The translations under genes and the position numbers were made by a program. A DNA stretch of 64,000 nt from an uncultured Mycoplasmatota bacterium. Lineage in GTDB: Bacteria; Bacillota_I; Bacilli_A; RF39; UBA660. Below the pieces are notes generated by a model. It ran no database searches, was not told where the DNA came from, and saw nothing but the letters and a program-made list of their open reading frames with translations. The stretch is taken from NCBI GenBank assembly GCA_937944975.1, contig CALEBF010000016.1, positions 62,001 to 126,000 of the forward strand. The letters are read 5' to 3'. This document shows, piece after piece, positions 8,409 to 16,504 of the stretch (position 1 is its first letter; the number at the start of each line of letters is the position of its first letter).

Positions 8409-9341
8409 CTAATCCATTTTAATTAGTTCGCGCCAATTATTTGGAAAGCCAATCTTATTTAAAATTGTATGTAGTGGTACAACATCGACAATTCCATCTA
8501 AAACATCGATTTCATACCCAATTTCGTAAATAAGTTCGCGGAATTCTCCTTCCGTTAACATTTGCTTCATGATAATTGGTAACACAAACAAATCATTCTT
8601 ACCATAAATATATTCTCCATCTTCCTTTGGAATATCTAATAATTCATGATATTTTGTATCCGGAATTTCCTTCTGCGTACGATGATCATATAAAACTTCC
8701 TCGTGCGCACATAAATTTCTGAAATTGGCGAGTAATGATAAATAAATTGCTAATGTCTCTGCGTCTAGATGATAAAAAGATGCAATAGCCTCCTGATCCT
8801 CCAACTTTAGTATGGAATAAAGTTCTGAAACGATTCCAAAAGATAATACTTTTACTAAGATCCACATCGGAATATATCCATAATTACTTAGATAATGCAT
8901 CGTTGCTGTATGTTCTTTTCCATTGATGCGAATTTGTCGTTTTGTCTTATTTAAAATATCGTATACTTGACGTGATTTCAAAGAATCCTGTGTAAAATTT
9001 TTAGGATCTAGGTAATCTTTTTCTTTATAACCATATTTTTTAGACATCTGATAACTTATAATTGATTTAATATTATTCTCAATAACTAAAATATATTTAA
9101 ACATGATATTTCTAAGCTTTCGATCAAAAACAAAGGCAGCGTATAGTTCATCAAATCTCGTTCCCTTTAAAAATTGATCGTCGTTATATTTTCTCATAAA
9201 TAAATGTCGATATCCACTAACAAAAAAGTAATTTTCTCGAAACAAGATCTCTTTTGCGTACTCAACATCATCTATCACTAGTCCACGTGCTTTCAATATA
9301 TCAATTTGTTCATCTAAAGTCTTAAATATTTTACTTTTCAT
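8409..9341 (-). CDS. Abi family (AbiD/AbiF-like) HEPN protein
   Basis: A 310-residue protein of the Abi_2 family, named from lactococcal abortive-infection proteins AbiD and AbiF. The N-terminus TLDEQIDILKARGLVI and the YFFVSGYRHLF block are typical. R208-NLCA-H213 fits the R-x4-H motif of HEPN-fold RNases, so an RNA-cutting, phage-defence or toxin-like role is likely by family knowledge. No separate antitoxin gene is next to it; the downstream partner is the HtrA-like protease, which has no known link to Abi function. GAAGGTGAGA precedes the start. Phage defence in this organism is inferred. Confidence 0.85.
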   Translation of the reverse strand: MKSKIFKTLDEQIDILKARGLVIDDVEYAKEILFRENYFFVSGYRHLFMRKYNDDQFLKGTRFDELYAAFVFDRKLRNIMFKYILVIENNIKSIISYQMSKKYGYKEKDYLDPKNFTQDSLKSRQVYDILNKTKRQIRINGKEHTATMHYLSNYGYIPMWILVKVLSFGIVSELYSILKLEDQEAIASFYHLDAETLAIYLSLLANFRNLCAHEEVLYDHRTQKEIPDTKYHELLDIPKEDGEYIYGKNDLFVLPIIMKQMLTEGEFRELIYEIGYEIDVLDGIVDVVPLHTILNKIGFPNNWRELIKMD

Positions 9342-9410
9342 ACTCTCACCTTCTCAATTATATCATACATAATGTGAAAAAAATATGTTTTTTTCATGGG
9401 ATAATATTGA

Positions 9411-9436
9411 AAAAAGAAGAAATAAATATTTCTTCT
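9411..9436 (-). terminator. Rho-independent terminator of cwlD-like gene
   Basis: AT-rich stem of about 10 bp (around 9415-9424 with 9427-9436) and a T run on the minus strand, overlapping the stop codon of the amidase gene. Confidence 0.7.
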
Positions 9437-10121
9437 ATCCTAAAATTCCAAACACCTTTTTATCGTTAAAATATCTTAACACCCCACCTGTAATCGTCTT
9501 ACTTATTTTTTGCTGATAGGAATCTGTTTTTAGTAAGTATCGTTCGTTTGGATTACTTAAAAATCCAACTTCTAACAAAACTCCAGGACGTTCAATTCTC
9601 TTACTTAAATAAAAACTTGATGTCTTTTTATATTTTCTTTTACTATATAGATGTTCTTTGAATTCTTCCTGCATGATTTTTGCTATTTTCTCATTATCCG
9701 GGTGAACATCATCGTAATAAGCCTCTGCCCCATGCCAACTAGAAGAAGTTTCTGCATTTAAATGAATGGATAAATATAAATCACATCCTGATTTATTGAT
9801 CATGTTTCCACGTCTAGATAAATCATTTCTCTTATGATTAATCGTATTTGGCACAGAAACATCATAATCACCATAACGAGTTAAATATACAGTAGCCCCT
9901 AATTGCGTCAAATCCTCTTCTAGTTTTTGAACGATCTTTAAATTGATGTCTTTTTCATAAATATTTTTATAAAGGGCTCCAGGATCACTTCCTCCATGTC
10001 CTGCATCCAAATAAATAACTTTACCAAATAAAGGTAATGTAGAAGTTTGTGCTGTTACAATCCCATATCCACAAAGTCCAAATAAAAAGAAAACAAATAA
10101 ATAGATCTTGTATTTCAGCAT
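9435..10121 (-). CDS. cwlD: N-acetylmuramoyl-L-alanine amidase, CwlD-like
   Basis: Zinc amidase of the Amidase_3 family, 228 residues. An N-terminal hydrophobic segment (about 4-24) acts as signal or anchor. The catalytic domain shows YLDAGHGGSDPGA with the first zinc His, E in NIYEKDIN, SIHLNAE with the third ligand, and LLEVGFLSNPNE with the catalytic Glu. Length and layout match CwlD, which in sporulating Bacilli helps make muramic lactam in spore cortex; SpoVT elsewhere in the window agrees, but a vegetative wall role is equally possible. It shares the catalytic domain with the LysM protein at the left edge. GGCGGATG precedes the ATG. Confidence 0.88.
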   Translation of the reverse strand: MLKYKIYLFVFFLFGLCGYGIVTAQTSTLPLFGKVIYLDAGHGGSDPGALYKNIYEKDINLKIVQKLEEDLTQLGATVYLTRYGDYDVSVPNTINHKRNDLSRRGNMINKSGCDLYLSIHLNAETSSSWHGAEAYYDDVHPDNEKIAKIMQEEFKEHLYSKRKYKKTSSFYLSKRIERPGVLLEVGFLSNPNERYLLKTDSYQQKISKTITGGVLRYFNDKKVFGILG

Positions 10122-10175
10122 TTCAACATCCGCCTCACTTAGTCTATCATATGTTTTCTAGATAAAATTATGATT

Positions 10176-10835
10176 TTAGCGATTTTCTTTAAATATTGTC
10201 CACGGTACTCGATTAGGAAGTGGCAATGAAAAACTTAAATATTCTTTTGTCGTTGGATGATAAAAACTCAAACGACTTGCAAAAAGGGCAATCTGTTCCC
10301 CAGACTTTGCATGTTTATTATACCTTTGATCTCCATACAGTGGATAGTTTCTGCTAGAAAATTGAACTCTAATTTGATGAGATCTACCTGTTTTTAAAGT
10401 GATATGAACAAGAGAATAATCTTCATATCTCGCCTTTAATTGATAGGACAATTCTGCCTCTTTTCCTCTTGGATCGACGATCACCATATTACGTTTTGTA
10501 TCTTTATACAACCGATCTTTTAAAACACCTTGCTTTTCTATCTTTCCTTCTACGACAGCATCGTATTCCTTCAACATCTTATGTGTTCTCACTTGCTCAC
10601 TTAAACGAGAGGCTGCTTTCGATGTCTTAGCAAAGACCATAACACCTCCTACAGGACGATCCAAGCGATGTACAAGGCCCAAATATACATTTCCTGGCTT
10701 ATGATACCTTTTCTTTAAATCGCTCTTTAAAAGCGTTAATAAATCCATATCGTGAGAGCTATCTTCTTGTACTGGCATATTCACTGGTTTTTCCACTACT
10801 AATAAATGATTATCTTCATATAATATGTTAATCAT
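10176..10835 (-). CDS. RluA-family RNA pseudouridine synthase
   Basis: Converts uridine to pseudouridine in rRNA or tRNA. The 219-residue product starts MINILYEDNHLL and shows the RluA catalytic motif GLVHRLDRPVGG, with Asp as nucleophile, and the later RSHQIRVQFS and YPLYGDQRY motifs. There is no N-terminal S4 domain, so it is the short RluA form rather than RluD; the target base cannot be given. The frame is open upstream to 10913, but ATG 10835 has AGGA just before it and its product begins like the family. It overlaps the 3' end of the methyltransferase gene by 8 bp, which suggests coupled translation. Confidence 0.9.
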   Translation of the reverse strand: MINILYEDNHLLVVEKPVNMPVQEDSSHDMDLLTLLKSDLKKRYHKPGNVYLGLVHRLDRPVGGVMVFAKTSKAASRLSEQVRTHKMLKEYDAVVEGKIEKQGVLKDRLYKDTKRNMVIVDPRGKEAELSYQLKARYEDYSLVHITLKTGRSHQIRVQFSSRNYPLYGDQRYNKHAKSGEQIALFASRLSFYHPTTKEYLSFSLPLPNRVPWTIFKENR

Positions 10836-11703
10836 TTTCCTGCCATCTTCCATAGATACCACATGGCAATACCAAATGATTTGTCGTAACCGGAAGTCCA
10901 ACTTCACCCGCATCGACTTTACCTTTTGGATATAATGGTAACATTGTAGTTTTTAATATATTTTCAAGAACTGTACTAGAGATCCCCGTCGTATAAGAAT
11001 TGATAAGTAAAAATAATGGCTCATCACTTAATATTTTCATACATGCTTGCACGAGATGATAAATATTATGTTCAAACTTCCAAACTTCTCCATTTGGCCC
11101 ACGACCATAACTTGGTGGATCCATAATGATCGCATCGTATTTTCTACCTCTACGAGCTTCTCTTTCTACAAATTTTAGGCAGTCGTCTACGATAAAACGA
11201 ATCTTTCTATCTTCTAAATGAGATAGTTTCATATTATCTTTCGCCCAAGCAACCATACCTTTCGCAGCATCGACATGCACTACCTCAGAAGCCCCAGCAT
11301 AGGCACAAGCCATCGTTGCTCCACCAGTATATGCAAATAAGTTTAATACTTTTATCGGGCGATTCGCCTTTCTTATTTTTTCTATCATAAAATCCCAGTT
11401 CGTTGCCTGTTCCGGAAATAATCCCGTATGCTTAAAATTCGTTGGCGTCACCTTCAGTACTAAATCACGATATTGTACCGTCCAATACTCTGGTAATTTT
11501 TTTCGAAATTTCCACTCGCCACCACCTCGATTACTTCTGAAGTAATGGCCATCTGCTTTATTCCAAAGTCCACCCGTCTGTGTAATTGGCCATATAGCTT
11601 GAGGATCTGGTCGTCTTAAGATAACCCCATTCCAATTTTCTAATTTTTCTCCATTCCCTGCATCGATACATTCGTAATCTTTCCAACCATCACTGATACG
11701 CAT
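10828..11703 (-). CDS. class I SAM-dependent methyltransferase (RlmI/RlmK-like)
   Basis: A 291-residue methyltransferase related to the rRNA cytosine-C5 RlmI/RlmK group. The SAM-binding motif is VLNLFAYTGGATMA, followed by the acidic VHVDAAKG loop and the catalytic-type DAIIMDPPSYGRG motif. The N-terminal 90 residues lack a recognisable PUA domain, so substrate assignment is open. Start ATG 11703 is preceded by GAAGGAG at good spacing; upstream in-frame codons at 11712 and 11853 are less suitable. It is the first gene of a two-gene unit with the pseudouridine synthase, which hints that both modify RNA. Confidence 0.85.
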   Translation of the reverse strand: MRISDGWKDYECIDAGNGEKLENWNGVILRRPDPQAIWPITQTGGLWNKADGHYFRSNRGGGEWKFRKKLPEYWTVQYRDLVLKVTPTNFKHTGLFPEQATNWDFMIEKIRKANRPIKVLNLFAYTGGATMACAYAGASEVVHVDAAKGMVAWAKDNMKLSHLEDRKIRFIVDDCLKFVEREARRGRKYDAIIMDPPSYGRGPNGEVWKFEHNIYHLVQACMKILSDEPLFLLINSYTTGISSTVLENILKTTMLPLYPKGKVDAGEVGLPVTTNHLVLPCGIYGRWQEND

Positions 11704-11796
11704 ACTACACATCTCCTTCTTTTTCTTATTTCTATCTATTATTATACAATAGAGTATAAAAGAAGAAAAGGAATTCATTAAAATATCTCTTTTCCT

Positions 11797-11824
11797 TTGG
11801 GAAGATTTTATTTTATGATATAAT
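11797..11824 (+). promoter_or_regulatory. candidate sigma-A promoter of tgt
   Basis: -10 TATAAT at 11819-11824 with a weak -35 TTGGGA at 11797-11802, spaced 16 bp. It lies about 40 bp before the tgt start, which has AAGGAGGA. Confidence 0.65.
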
Positions 11825-11862
11825 ATTTTCATATCTGAAAAGCATAAATACAAGGAGGAAAC

Positions 11863-13083
11863 ATGAAGGAATACAAAAACGACAATAAATTCTACTTTGA
11901 AATTACAGAAAAAATTCCAGGAAAATTAGGACGTGCTGGAATCATTCATACTCCTCATGGAGATATTAAAACTCCAGCTTTTATGACCGTCGGTACGAGG
12001 GGCGAAGTGAAATTTGTATCGATGGAAGAATTAAAAGAAATTACTGCCCAAGCAATGTTGAGCAATGGATATCATTTACGAAATAAAGCAGATGAAATCG
12101 CCAAAAATGGTGGGCTCGCCGAATGGTCAGGGTGGAACGGTCCGACGCTGACAGATTCCGGTGGGTTTCAAGTCATGTCTCTCGGATCTGGTCTCGGTAA
12201 GGTCGTAAGTATGAAAAGAGAACAAGAAGTTGTAAATACTGATCCAAAAGAAAGACTTGCTCACGTAACAGAAGATGGTGTAGAATTTTTTGATTCATTT
12301 ACCAATCAGAAAGATTTTATCGGACCAGAAGAGTCTATGCAAATACAATGTAAAATTGGTGCGGATATCCACATGGCCTACGACGAATTAACTTCTCTTG
12401 CAGATAGTTACGAATATAATGTAGAAGCATTAGCGCGTACAGAAAGATGGGCAAAAAGAAGCATAGAAGAACATAAAAAACACTGTGATGATCTCGGATA
12501 CCATCAATCTCTTTACGGTGTATTGCAAGGTGGAAGATGGGAAGATTTAAGACGTTCAACAGCGAAAAAATTTGCTAAGATGGAATTTGATGGATATGGA
12601 TTAGGTGGAGCATTTCTAAAAGAAAGTCTTGGAGATATTTTAAAATGGTGTTGTGAAGAACTTCCAGAAAATAAACCTCGTCATCTACTTGGTTTATCTC
12701 ATCCAGATGATATTTTAATCGGTACAGAAATGGGAGCGGATACATTCGATTGTGTCGCACCTACAAGAGAAGCAAGACATGGTAGAATCTATACAAAAAC
12801 AGGAAATATTAAATTAAATAAATTCAAAGATAGTGATGAACTATTGGATGAAGGATGCGACTGTCCTACTTGTCAAGCTGGTTGGACTAGAGGTAATTTA
12901 AGAAAGCTGTGGAAATCTCCTGATATAGAAGATAAGAAAAAATACTATACTTTATCTTCTATTCATAATCTACGTTTTATTATTCGTCTGACAGAAGAAA
13001 TTCGTGCTTCTATTCTAGATGGAACATTTGAAACATACAAAGAAACATTCTTAAAAAATTATTACCACTCGAAACCAGAGTAA
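11863..13083 (+). CDS. tgt: tRNA-guanine transglycosylase (queuine tRNA-ribosyltransferase)
   Basis: Exchanges the wobble guanine of GUN-anticodon tRNAs for preQ1 or queuine. The 406-residue TIM barrel shows D98 in TLTDSGGFQVMS, a GVLQGG motif, GLSHPDDI and the second catalytic Asp in DTFDCVAPTR. The zinc site is CDCPTC plus a later Cys/His region. It is about 25-30 residues longer than usual tgt products, mostly at the N-terminus. queA and the queuosine precursor genes are not in the window; the gene has its own promoter and terminator. Salvage of preQ1 or queuine, rather than full synthesis, is possible but cannot be judged here. Confidence 0.95.
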   Translation: MKEYKNDNKFYFEITEKIPGKLGRAGIIHTPHGDIKTPAFMTVGTRGEVKFVSMEELKEITAQAMLSNGYHLRNKADEIAKNGGLAEWSGWNGPTLTDSGGFQVMSLGSGLGKVVSMKREQEVVNTDPKERLAHVTEDGVEFFDSFTNQKDFIGPEESMQIQCKIGADIHMAYDELTSLADSYEYNVEALARTERWAKRSIEEHKKHCDDLGYHQSLYGVLQGGRWEDLRRSTAKKFAKMEFDGYGLGGAFLKESLGDILKWCCEELPENKPRHLLGLSHPDDILIGTEMGADTFDCVAPTREARHGRIYTKTGNIKLNKFKDSDELLDEGCDCPTCQAGWTRGNLRKLWKSPDIEDKKKYYTLSSIHNLRFIIRLTEEIRASILDGTFETYKETFLKNYYHSKPE

Positions 13084-13108
13084 AAAGACTTGATAAAGTC
13101 TTTTTTTT
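13083..13108 (+). terminator. Rho-independent terminator of tgt
   Basis: A 9-bp stem (13083-13091 with 13096-13104), GATA loop and T8 run right after the tgt stop codon. Confidence 0.9.
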
Positions 13109-13110
13109 AT

Positions 13111-13147
13111 TACAAAAAAACTCATAAACATAATGTTCATGAGTTTT
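13111..13147 (-). terminator. Rho-independent terminator of rplM-rpsI
   Basis: Long stem (around 13116-13130 with 13134-13147) ending in a T run of 7 on the minus strand, just downstream of rpsI and facing the tgt terminator. Confidence 0.88.
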
Positions 13148-13163
13148 ATACATATACAAAATC

Positions 13164-13580
13164 CTATCGTTTTGAGAATTGAGGTGCTCTACGAGCTGCT
13201 TTCAATCCTGGTTTCTTACGTTCTTTGCTTCTTGAATCACGAGTAATAAATCCTGCTTTTTTCAAAATAGATCTGAAACTTCCTTCGTTTCCTTCATTTG
13301 CTTCATCATATTGTAATAAAGCTCTTGTAATTCCTAAACGGATTGCACCAGTTTGACCAGTAAATCCTCCTCCGTTTACTTTTACTTCGATGTCAAATGT
13401 TTCGTCTGTACTAGTAGCTACTAATGGTTGTTTTAAGTCCATTACGTTAGTTTCGTAAGGGAAGAAATCTCTTACATCTCTACCGTTTACTGTAATTTTT
13501 CCTGTACCTGGTACCATCTTAACTTGCGCTACAGATGATTTTCTTCTACCAGTTCCAGTGTATTCTTTCTTATTTGCCAT
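13164..13580 (-). CDS. rpsI: 30S ribosomal protein S9
   Basis: Small-subunit protein whose basic C-terminal tail reaches the P-site tRNA. The 138 residues show the conserved GTGRRKSSVAQV start, the GGGFTGQTGAIRLGI core and the tail ending in APQFSKR, as expected. It lies 11 bp after rplM on the same transcript, the universal rplM-rpsI pair. Confidence 0.98.
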   Translation of the reverse strand: MANKKEYTGTGRRKSSVAQVKMVPGTGKITVNGRDVRDFFPYETNVMDLKQPLVATSTDETFDIEVKVNGGGFTGQTGAIRLGITRALLQYDEANEGNEGSFRSILKKAGFITRDSRSKERKKPGLKAARRAPQFSKR

Positions 13581-13591
13581 TTAAAAACCTC

Positions 13592-14026
13592 CTAGTCCAA
13601 TTTCATTTCTACTGGTTTTTGAGCCATGTGTGGATGCTCACTTCCAGCATATACGAATAATTTTTTGTACATTTGACGTCCTAGTCTTCCTTTTGGAAGC
13701 ATACCTTTTACGGCTCTTTCGATCATTTCTTCAGGATATTGTTCTTTCATAACACGAGCAGATCTTTCTCTTAATCCACCAGTGTATCCACTGTGATTAT
13801 AATAGATTTTATCATTTAACTTGTTTCCTGTTAAATTAATTTTAGAAGCATTAACCACAATTACAAAGTCACCACAATCTACATGTGGAGTGTATGTTGG
13901 TTTGTGTTTACCACGTAATACATGAGCTACTTTTGTAGCTAAACGACCAAGTGTTTGACCTTCAGCATCGATAACATACCAATTACGTACGATATCTTCT
14001 TTTTTTTGCATATATGTATTTTTCAT
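13592..14026 (-). CDS. rplM: 50S ribosomal protein L13
   Basis: Large-subunit assembly protein, 144 residues from ATG 14026, which follows GGGAGATATT. The frame is open 27 codons further upstream, but that stretch is the leader RNA, not protein. Conserved blocks NWYVIDAEGQTLGRLAT, HVDCGDFVIVVNA and GMLPKGRLGRQM are present. First gene of rplM-rpsI, with its own promoter and a structured leader. Confidence 0.97.
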   Translation of the reverse strand: MKNTYMQKKEDIVRNWYVIDAEGQTLGRLATKVAHVLRGKHKPTYTPHVDCGDFVIVVNASKINLTGNKLNDKIYYNHSGYTGGLRERSARVMKEQYPEEMIERAVKGMLPKGRLGRQMYKKLFVYAGSEHPHMAQKPVEMKLD

Positions 14027-14106
14027 ATAATATCTCCCTTTCTCTAATATTGGATTGTAGTAAGTGGTCCCAACACTTACTTTCATGGGATATATAAAAT
14101 GTACCA
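14027..14106 (-). ncRNA. candidate L13 leader RNA
   Basis: About 80 nt between the predicted transcription start and rplM. It contains the hairpin AGTAAGTG/CACTTACT with the loop TTGGGAC. Position and size fit the L13 leader described in Firmicutes, where L13 is thought to repress its own operon. A covariance-model search (Rfam L13_leader) would decide; I could not run it. Confidence 0.5.
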
Positions 14107-14112
14107 ATTAAA

Positions 14113-14141
14113 ATTGTACTAAAAAATCATATAAAAGTCAA
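14113..14141 (-). promoter_or_regulatory. sigma-A promoter of rplM-rpsI
   Basis: -35 TTGACT (14136-14141 on the complement), 17-bp spacer, -10 TACAAT (14113-14118). It sets the start of the rplM leader near 14106. Confidence 0.8.
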
Positions 14142-14184
14142 TAAAATTATATGCTTTTTCTTTGTATTTTAACCTTTCTAAAAA

Positions 14185-14217
14185 TAAAAAAGAGCCATTA
14201 TGAAATAATTGTTGGCT
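14185..14217 (-). terminator. weak terminator after the DUF2752 gene
   Basis: Short 5-bp stem AGCCA/TGGCT (14193-14197 with 14213-14217) with a long loop, then T6 on the minus strand; overlaps the stop codon. It lies just upstream of the rplM promoter. Confidence 0.45.
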
Positions 14218-14611
14218 GTAAGAATGAAAAACAATCAAAATTACGCAATATTCCAAACAAAATTGCAATTACTAAAAGAACATACCAAAACCAATTGGGA
14301 AATATTTTTATCTTCTTATTCCATATCCATCCGTAACTTTGACCACCAAAATAAATAACAAAAATAGGAAGCAAACAAACAACGAGTGCATTATAGTGAA
14401 ATGCTTGTACGATATCTAATTCCAATAGTGAAAAGAGTGTTCTTGTAATTCCACATCCAGGGCAATAAAGTCCTGTGATCTCATGAAAAATACAAGGAAT
14501 TGAAAAACCATATGTCCGATTCAAATAAAGATAGAAAAAAAGGAACAATACGAGAATCTCACCACACAAGAAAGTAACTATCAATTTTTCTTTTTTGGTC
14601 GTAAGTTTCAT
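14198..14611 (-). CDS. DUF2752 membrane protein
   Basis: A 137-residue protein with three or four membrane helices (about 9-28, 55-75, 76-92 and 108-128). The motif GLYCPGCGITRTLFSLL defines the DUF2752 family, with its conserved CPGCG-x-TR pattern. Function is unknown. AAGAGGAG precedes the ATG. It follows the DUF4234 gene by 16 bp; the two often occur together in Firmicutes, so they probably work in the same membrane process. Confidence 0.85.
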   Translation of the reverse strand: MKLTTKKEKLIVTFLCGEILVLFLFFYLYLNRTYGFSIPCIFHEITGLYCPGCGITRTLFSLLELDIVQAFHYNALVVCLLPIFVIYFGGQSYGWIWNKKIKIFPNWFWYVLLVIAILFGILRNFDCFSFLQPTIIS

Positions 14612-14627
14612 ATAACTCCTCTTTCTT

Positions 14628-14984
14628 TTACATCTCAGCTTTTTGTTGTGCTACTTCATTTAATTCGTTTTGCATCAAACACCAATTGACAATACTTAAT
14701 CCTAAAATAGATAAAATTAAATATAACACTGAATTATCTGTAGCACGTAATCCTTGTTTTGTTTTTCCTTCGTATAATTCTTTTCCCATTTTATAATTCC
14801 AATAAATGATATAGATTCCACAAGTGATAATACCAAACAAGAATGCTTTTCCTCCTGAAAAATCACGGTCATCATTTAAATACGCTGCATCGTCTGTTAA
14901 ATTAATAAACCATATAATACCATAGATACCACATGTAACAATAGACAAAATGACATTTACCGCAATATTCTTCTCTTTAATCAT
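14628..14984 (-). CDS. DUF4234-like membrane protein
   Basis: A 118-residue protein with three predicted membrane helices and two near-identical repeats, SIVTCGIYGIIWF (about 15-27) and GIITCGIYIIYW (about 50-62), the hallmark of DUF4234. Each repeat carries a TCGIY signature. Function is unknown. AAGGAGGAGAG precedes the start. It is the first gene of a pair with the DUF2752 gene. Confidence 0.82.
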   Translation of the reverse strand: MIKEKNIAVNVILSIVTCGIYGIIWFINLTDDAAYLNDDRDFSGGKAFLFGIITCGIYIIYWNYKMGKELYEGKTKQGLRATDNSVLYLILSILGLSIVNWCLMQNELNEVAQQKAEM

Positions 14985-15044
14985 GTACTCTCCTCCTTAC
15001 TATCAATATACCATAATCATATGTGATTGCAAAGTGTTTTTTTA

Positions 15045-15785
15045 TTAGTAAAATACATCTTTTAGATAGAGTCCCTCTGGATGTGCTGTCACTCCTGCCT
15101 TACGGCGATCTTTTGCTTCCAATATTTCAATGATATCTTCAGCTTTTCGTTTTCCTTCACCAATTTCAATTAAAGTACCAACCATATTTCTAACCATATA
15201 GCGTAAGAAACCTGTTCCTAAAAACGATAGAACAATCATGTTTCCTGCTTTTAAATCACGCACAAGATTGGCTTGAATGATTTTCCTTACAAAATCGTCC
15301 TTCTCCTCATTTGCCTTACTAAATGATTTAAAATCATGCTCACCTTCTAAGTATTTCATTGCACGTTCCATCGCAACGACATCGAGACGTTTATTGTACT
15401 GATATACATAATCTTTTTCTAATGGATTATACTCACCCATATTGATTTTATAAATATATTCTTTTCCCTTTGCGTTATATCTCGCATGAAACATATCACT
15501 TACAACACTTACTTCCCTAACGTAGATATCTGCTGGAAGTAAACTATTCATAGCTTTCTTTAACTGCTCTGGTGTCATTTCTAAATCTAAATCAAAATGC
15601 GCTTTCTGCCCTAAAGCATGCACCCCGGCATCCGTTCTCCCTGAACCATGAATCGGTACAGCCGTATCATTATTGATCTTTTTTAGAACTTTTTCCACTT
15701 CGTTTTGAACTGTCTTCCCGCGCGGTTGTTTCTGATATCCTTTATATTTTGAACCATCATATGCAAACGAAATTAAAAACCTCAT
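15045..15785 (-). CDS. truA: tRNA pseudouridine(38-40) synthase TruA
   Basis: Makes pseudouridine at positions 38-40 of the tRNA anticodon arm. The 246 residues start MRFLISFAYDGSKYKGYQ and carry the catalytic GSGRTDAGVHALGQ motif with its Asp, plus the FHARYNAKGKEY and FLRYMVRNMVGTL blocks. ATG 15785 overlaps the ecfT stop as ATGA, and GAGGTAATG lies upstream; an ATG at 15830 in the same frame would sit inside ecfT. Last gene of ecfA1-ecfA2-ecfT-truA, the order found in Bacillus and relatives. Confidence 0.96.
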   Translation of the reverse strand: MRFLISFAYDGSKYKGYQKQPRGKTVQNEVEKVLKKINNDTAVPIHGSGRTDAGVHALGQKAHFDLDLEMTPEQLKKAMNSLLPADIYVREVSVVSDMFHARYNAKGKEYIYKINMGEYNPLEKDYVYQYNKRLDVVAMERAMKYLEGEHDFKSFSKANEEKDDFVRKIIQANLVRDLKAGNMIVLSFLGTGFLRYMVRNMVGTLIEIGEGKRKAEDIIEILEAKDRRKAGVTAHPEGLYLKDVFY

Positions 15786-16504
15786 ACCATTACCTCTTTC
15801 ACTACAATTAACACAAAGATGAATACGCACGTTGCAATACTCATAATTGATCTTTTGTCATTGATTTTCACTTGATTTTCCGGACGATAGGCATCGACGC
15901 GAAATAATTTCACTTCTAGCATATCCGAAAAATTTCTTGCTTTTTTCTCTAACCTTTCTTTGAGTGCTACAAAATAAATCCTTTTATACTGCCAGTAGTC
16001 TCTTCTGCGCAACAGCCTTCGATCTAATCCTCTTGTTTGTAATGCAAATAATGTCTGATTATGCGCACTACGAAACTCTTTTACGTAAAGACAGAATAGT
16101 ACAATTTGATAAGACACTTTCTCAGGAAGCACCCCAAAGAACGAAAGTGGACGACAAATAAAATTTAAACTTTCCGCTTCTTCCAACAATGTCGTTTGAT
16201 TGATATAAAACATTATTAGAAAATATGCTATTATCAGTTTAATGCTGTAACGCACTGATGTCAATAGATTTCCCGTGATTACGAAGAAGATGACAAAACT
16301 TAACAAAACAAGGGTACCGATAACATATAACCATATTCTCTCTAATTTTACATGTCTGCTAAGATATAGAATTATAATTCCAACAGTAAAACATAGTAGA
16401 ATAGGAAGAGAATGACATACAATGACAGATAATAATATCAGCAGTATACAAATTAACATACAAGTTGGCGATAGTATAAGTGATCGATCTTTTTTATTTT
16501 GCAT
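15782..16504 (-). CDS. ecfT: energy-coupling factor transporter transmembrane protein EcfT
   Basis: Membrane scaffold that links the two ECF ATPases to substrate-specific S components for vitamin uptake. The 240 residues have five or so helices in the first 145 positions, then the cytoplasmic coupling region with ALQTRGLDRR (the ARG-type coupling motif). A final helix lies near the C-terminus. Start ATG 16504 is preferred over 16516 because of AAGGAT spacing. It overlaps ecfA2 by 11 bp and truA by 4 bp. No S component is encoded nearby, so it is presumably shared among several unlinked ones. Confidence 0.9.
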   Translation of the reverse strand: MQNKKDRSLILSPTCMLICILLILLSVIVCHSLPILLCFTVGIIILYLSRHVKLERIWLYVIGTLVLLSFVIFFVITGNLLTSVRYSIKLIIAYFLIMFYINQTTLLEEAESLNFICRPLSFFGVLPEKVSYQIVLFCLYVKEFRSAHNQTLFALQTRGLDRRLLRRRDYWQYKRIYFVALKERLEKKARNFSDMLEVKLFRVDAYRPENQVKINDKRSIMSIATCVFIFVLIVVKEVMV

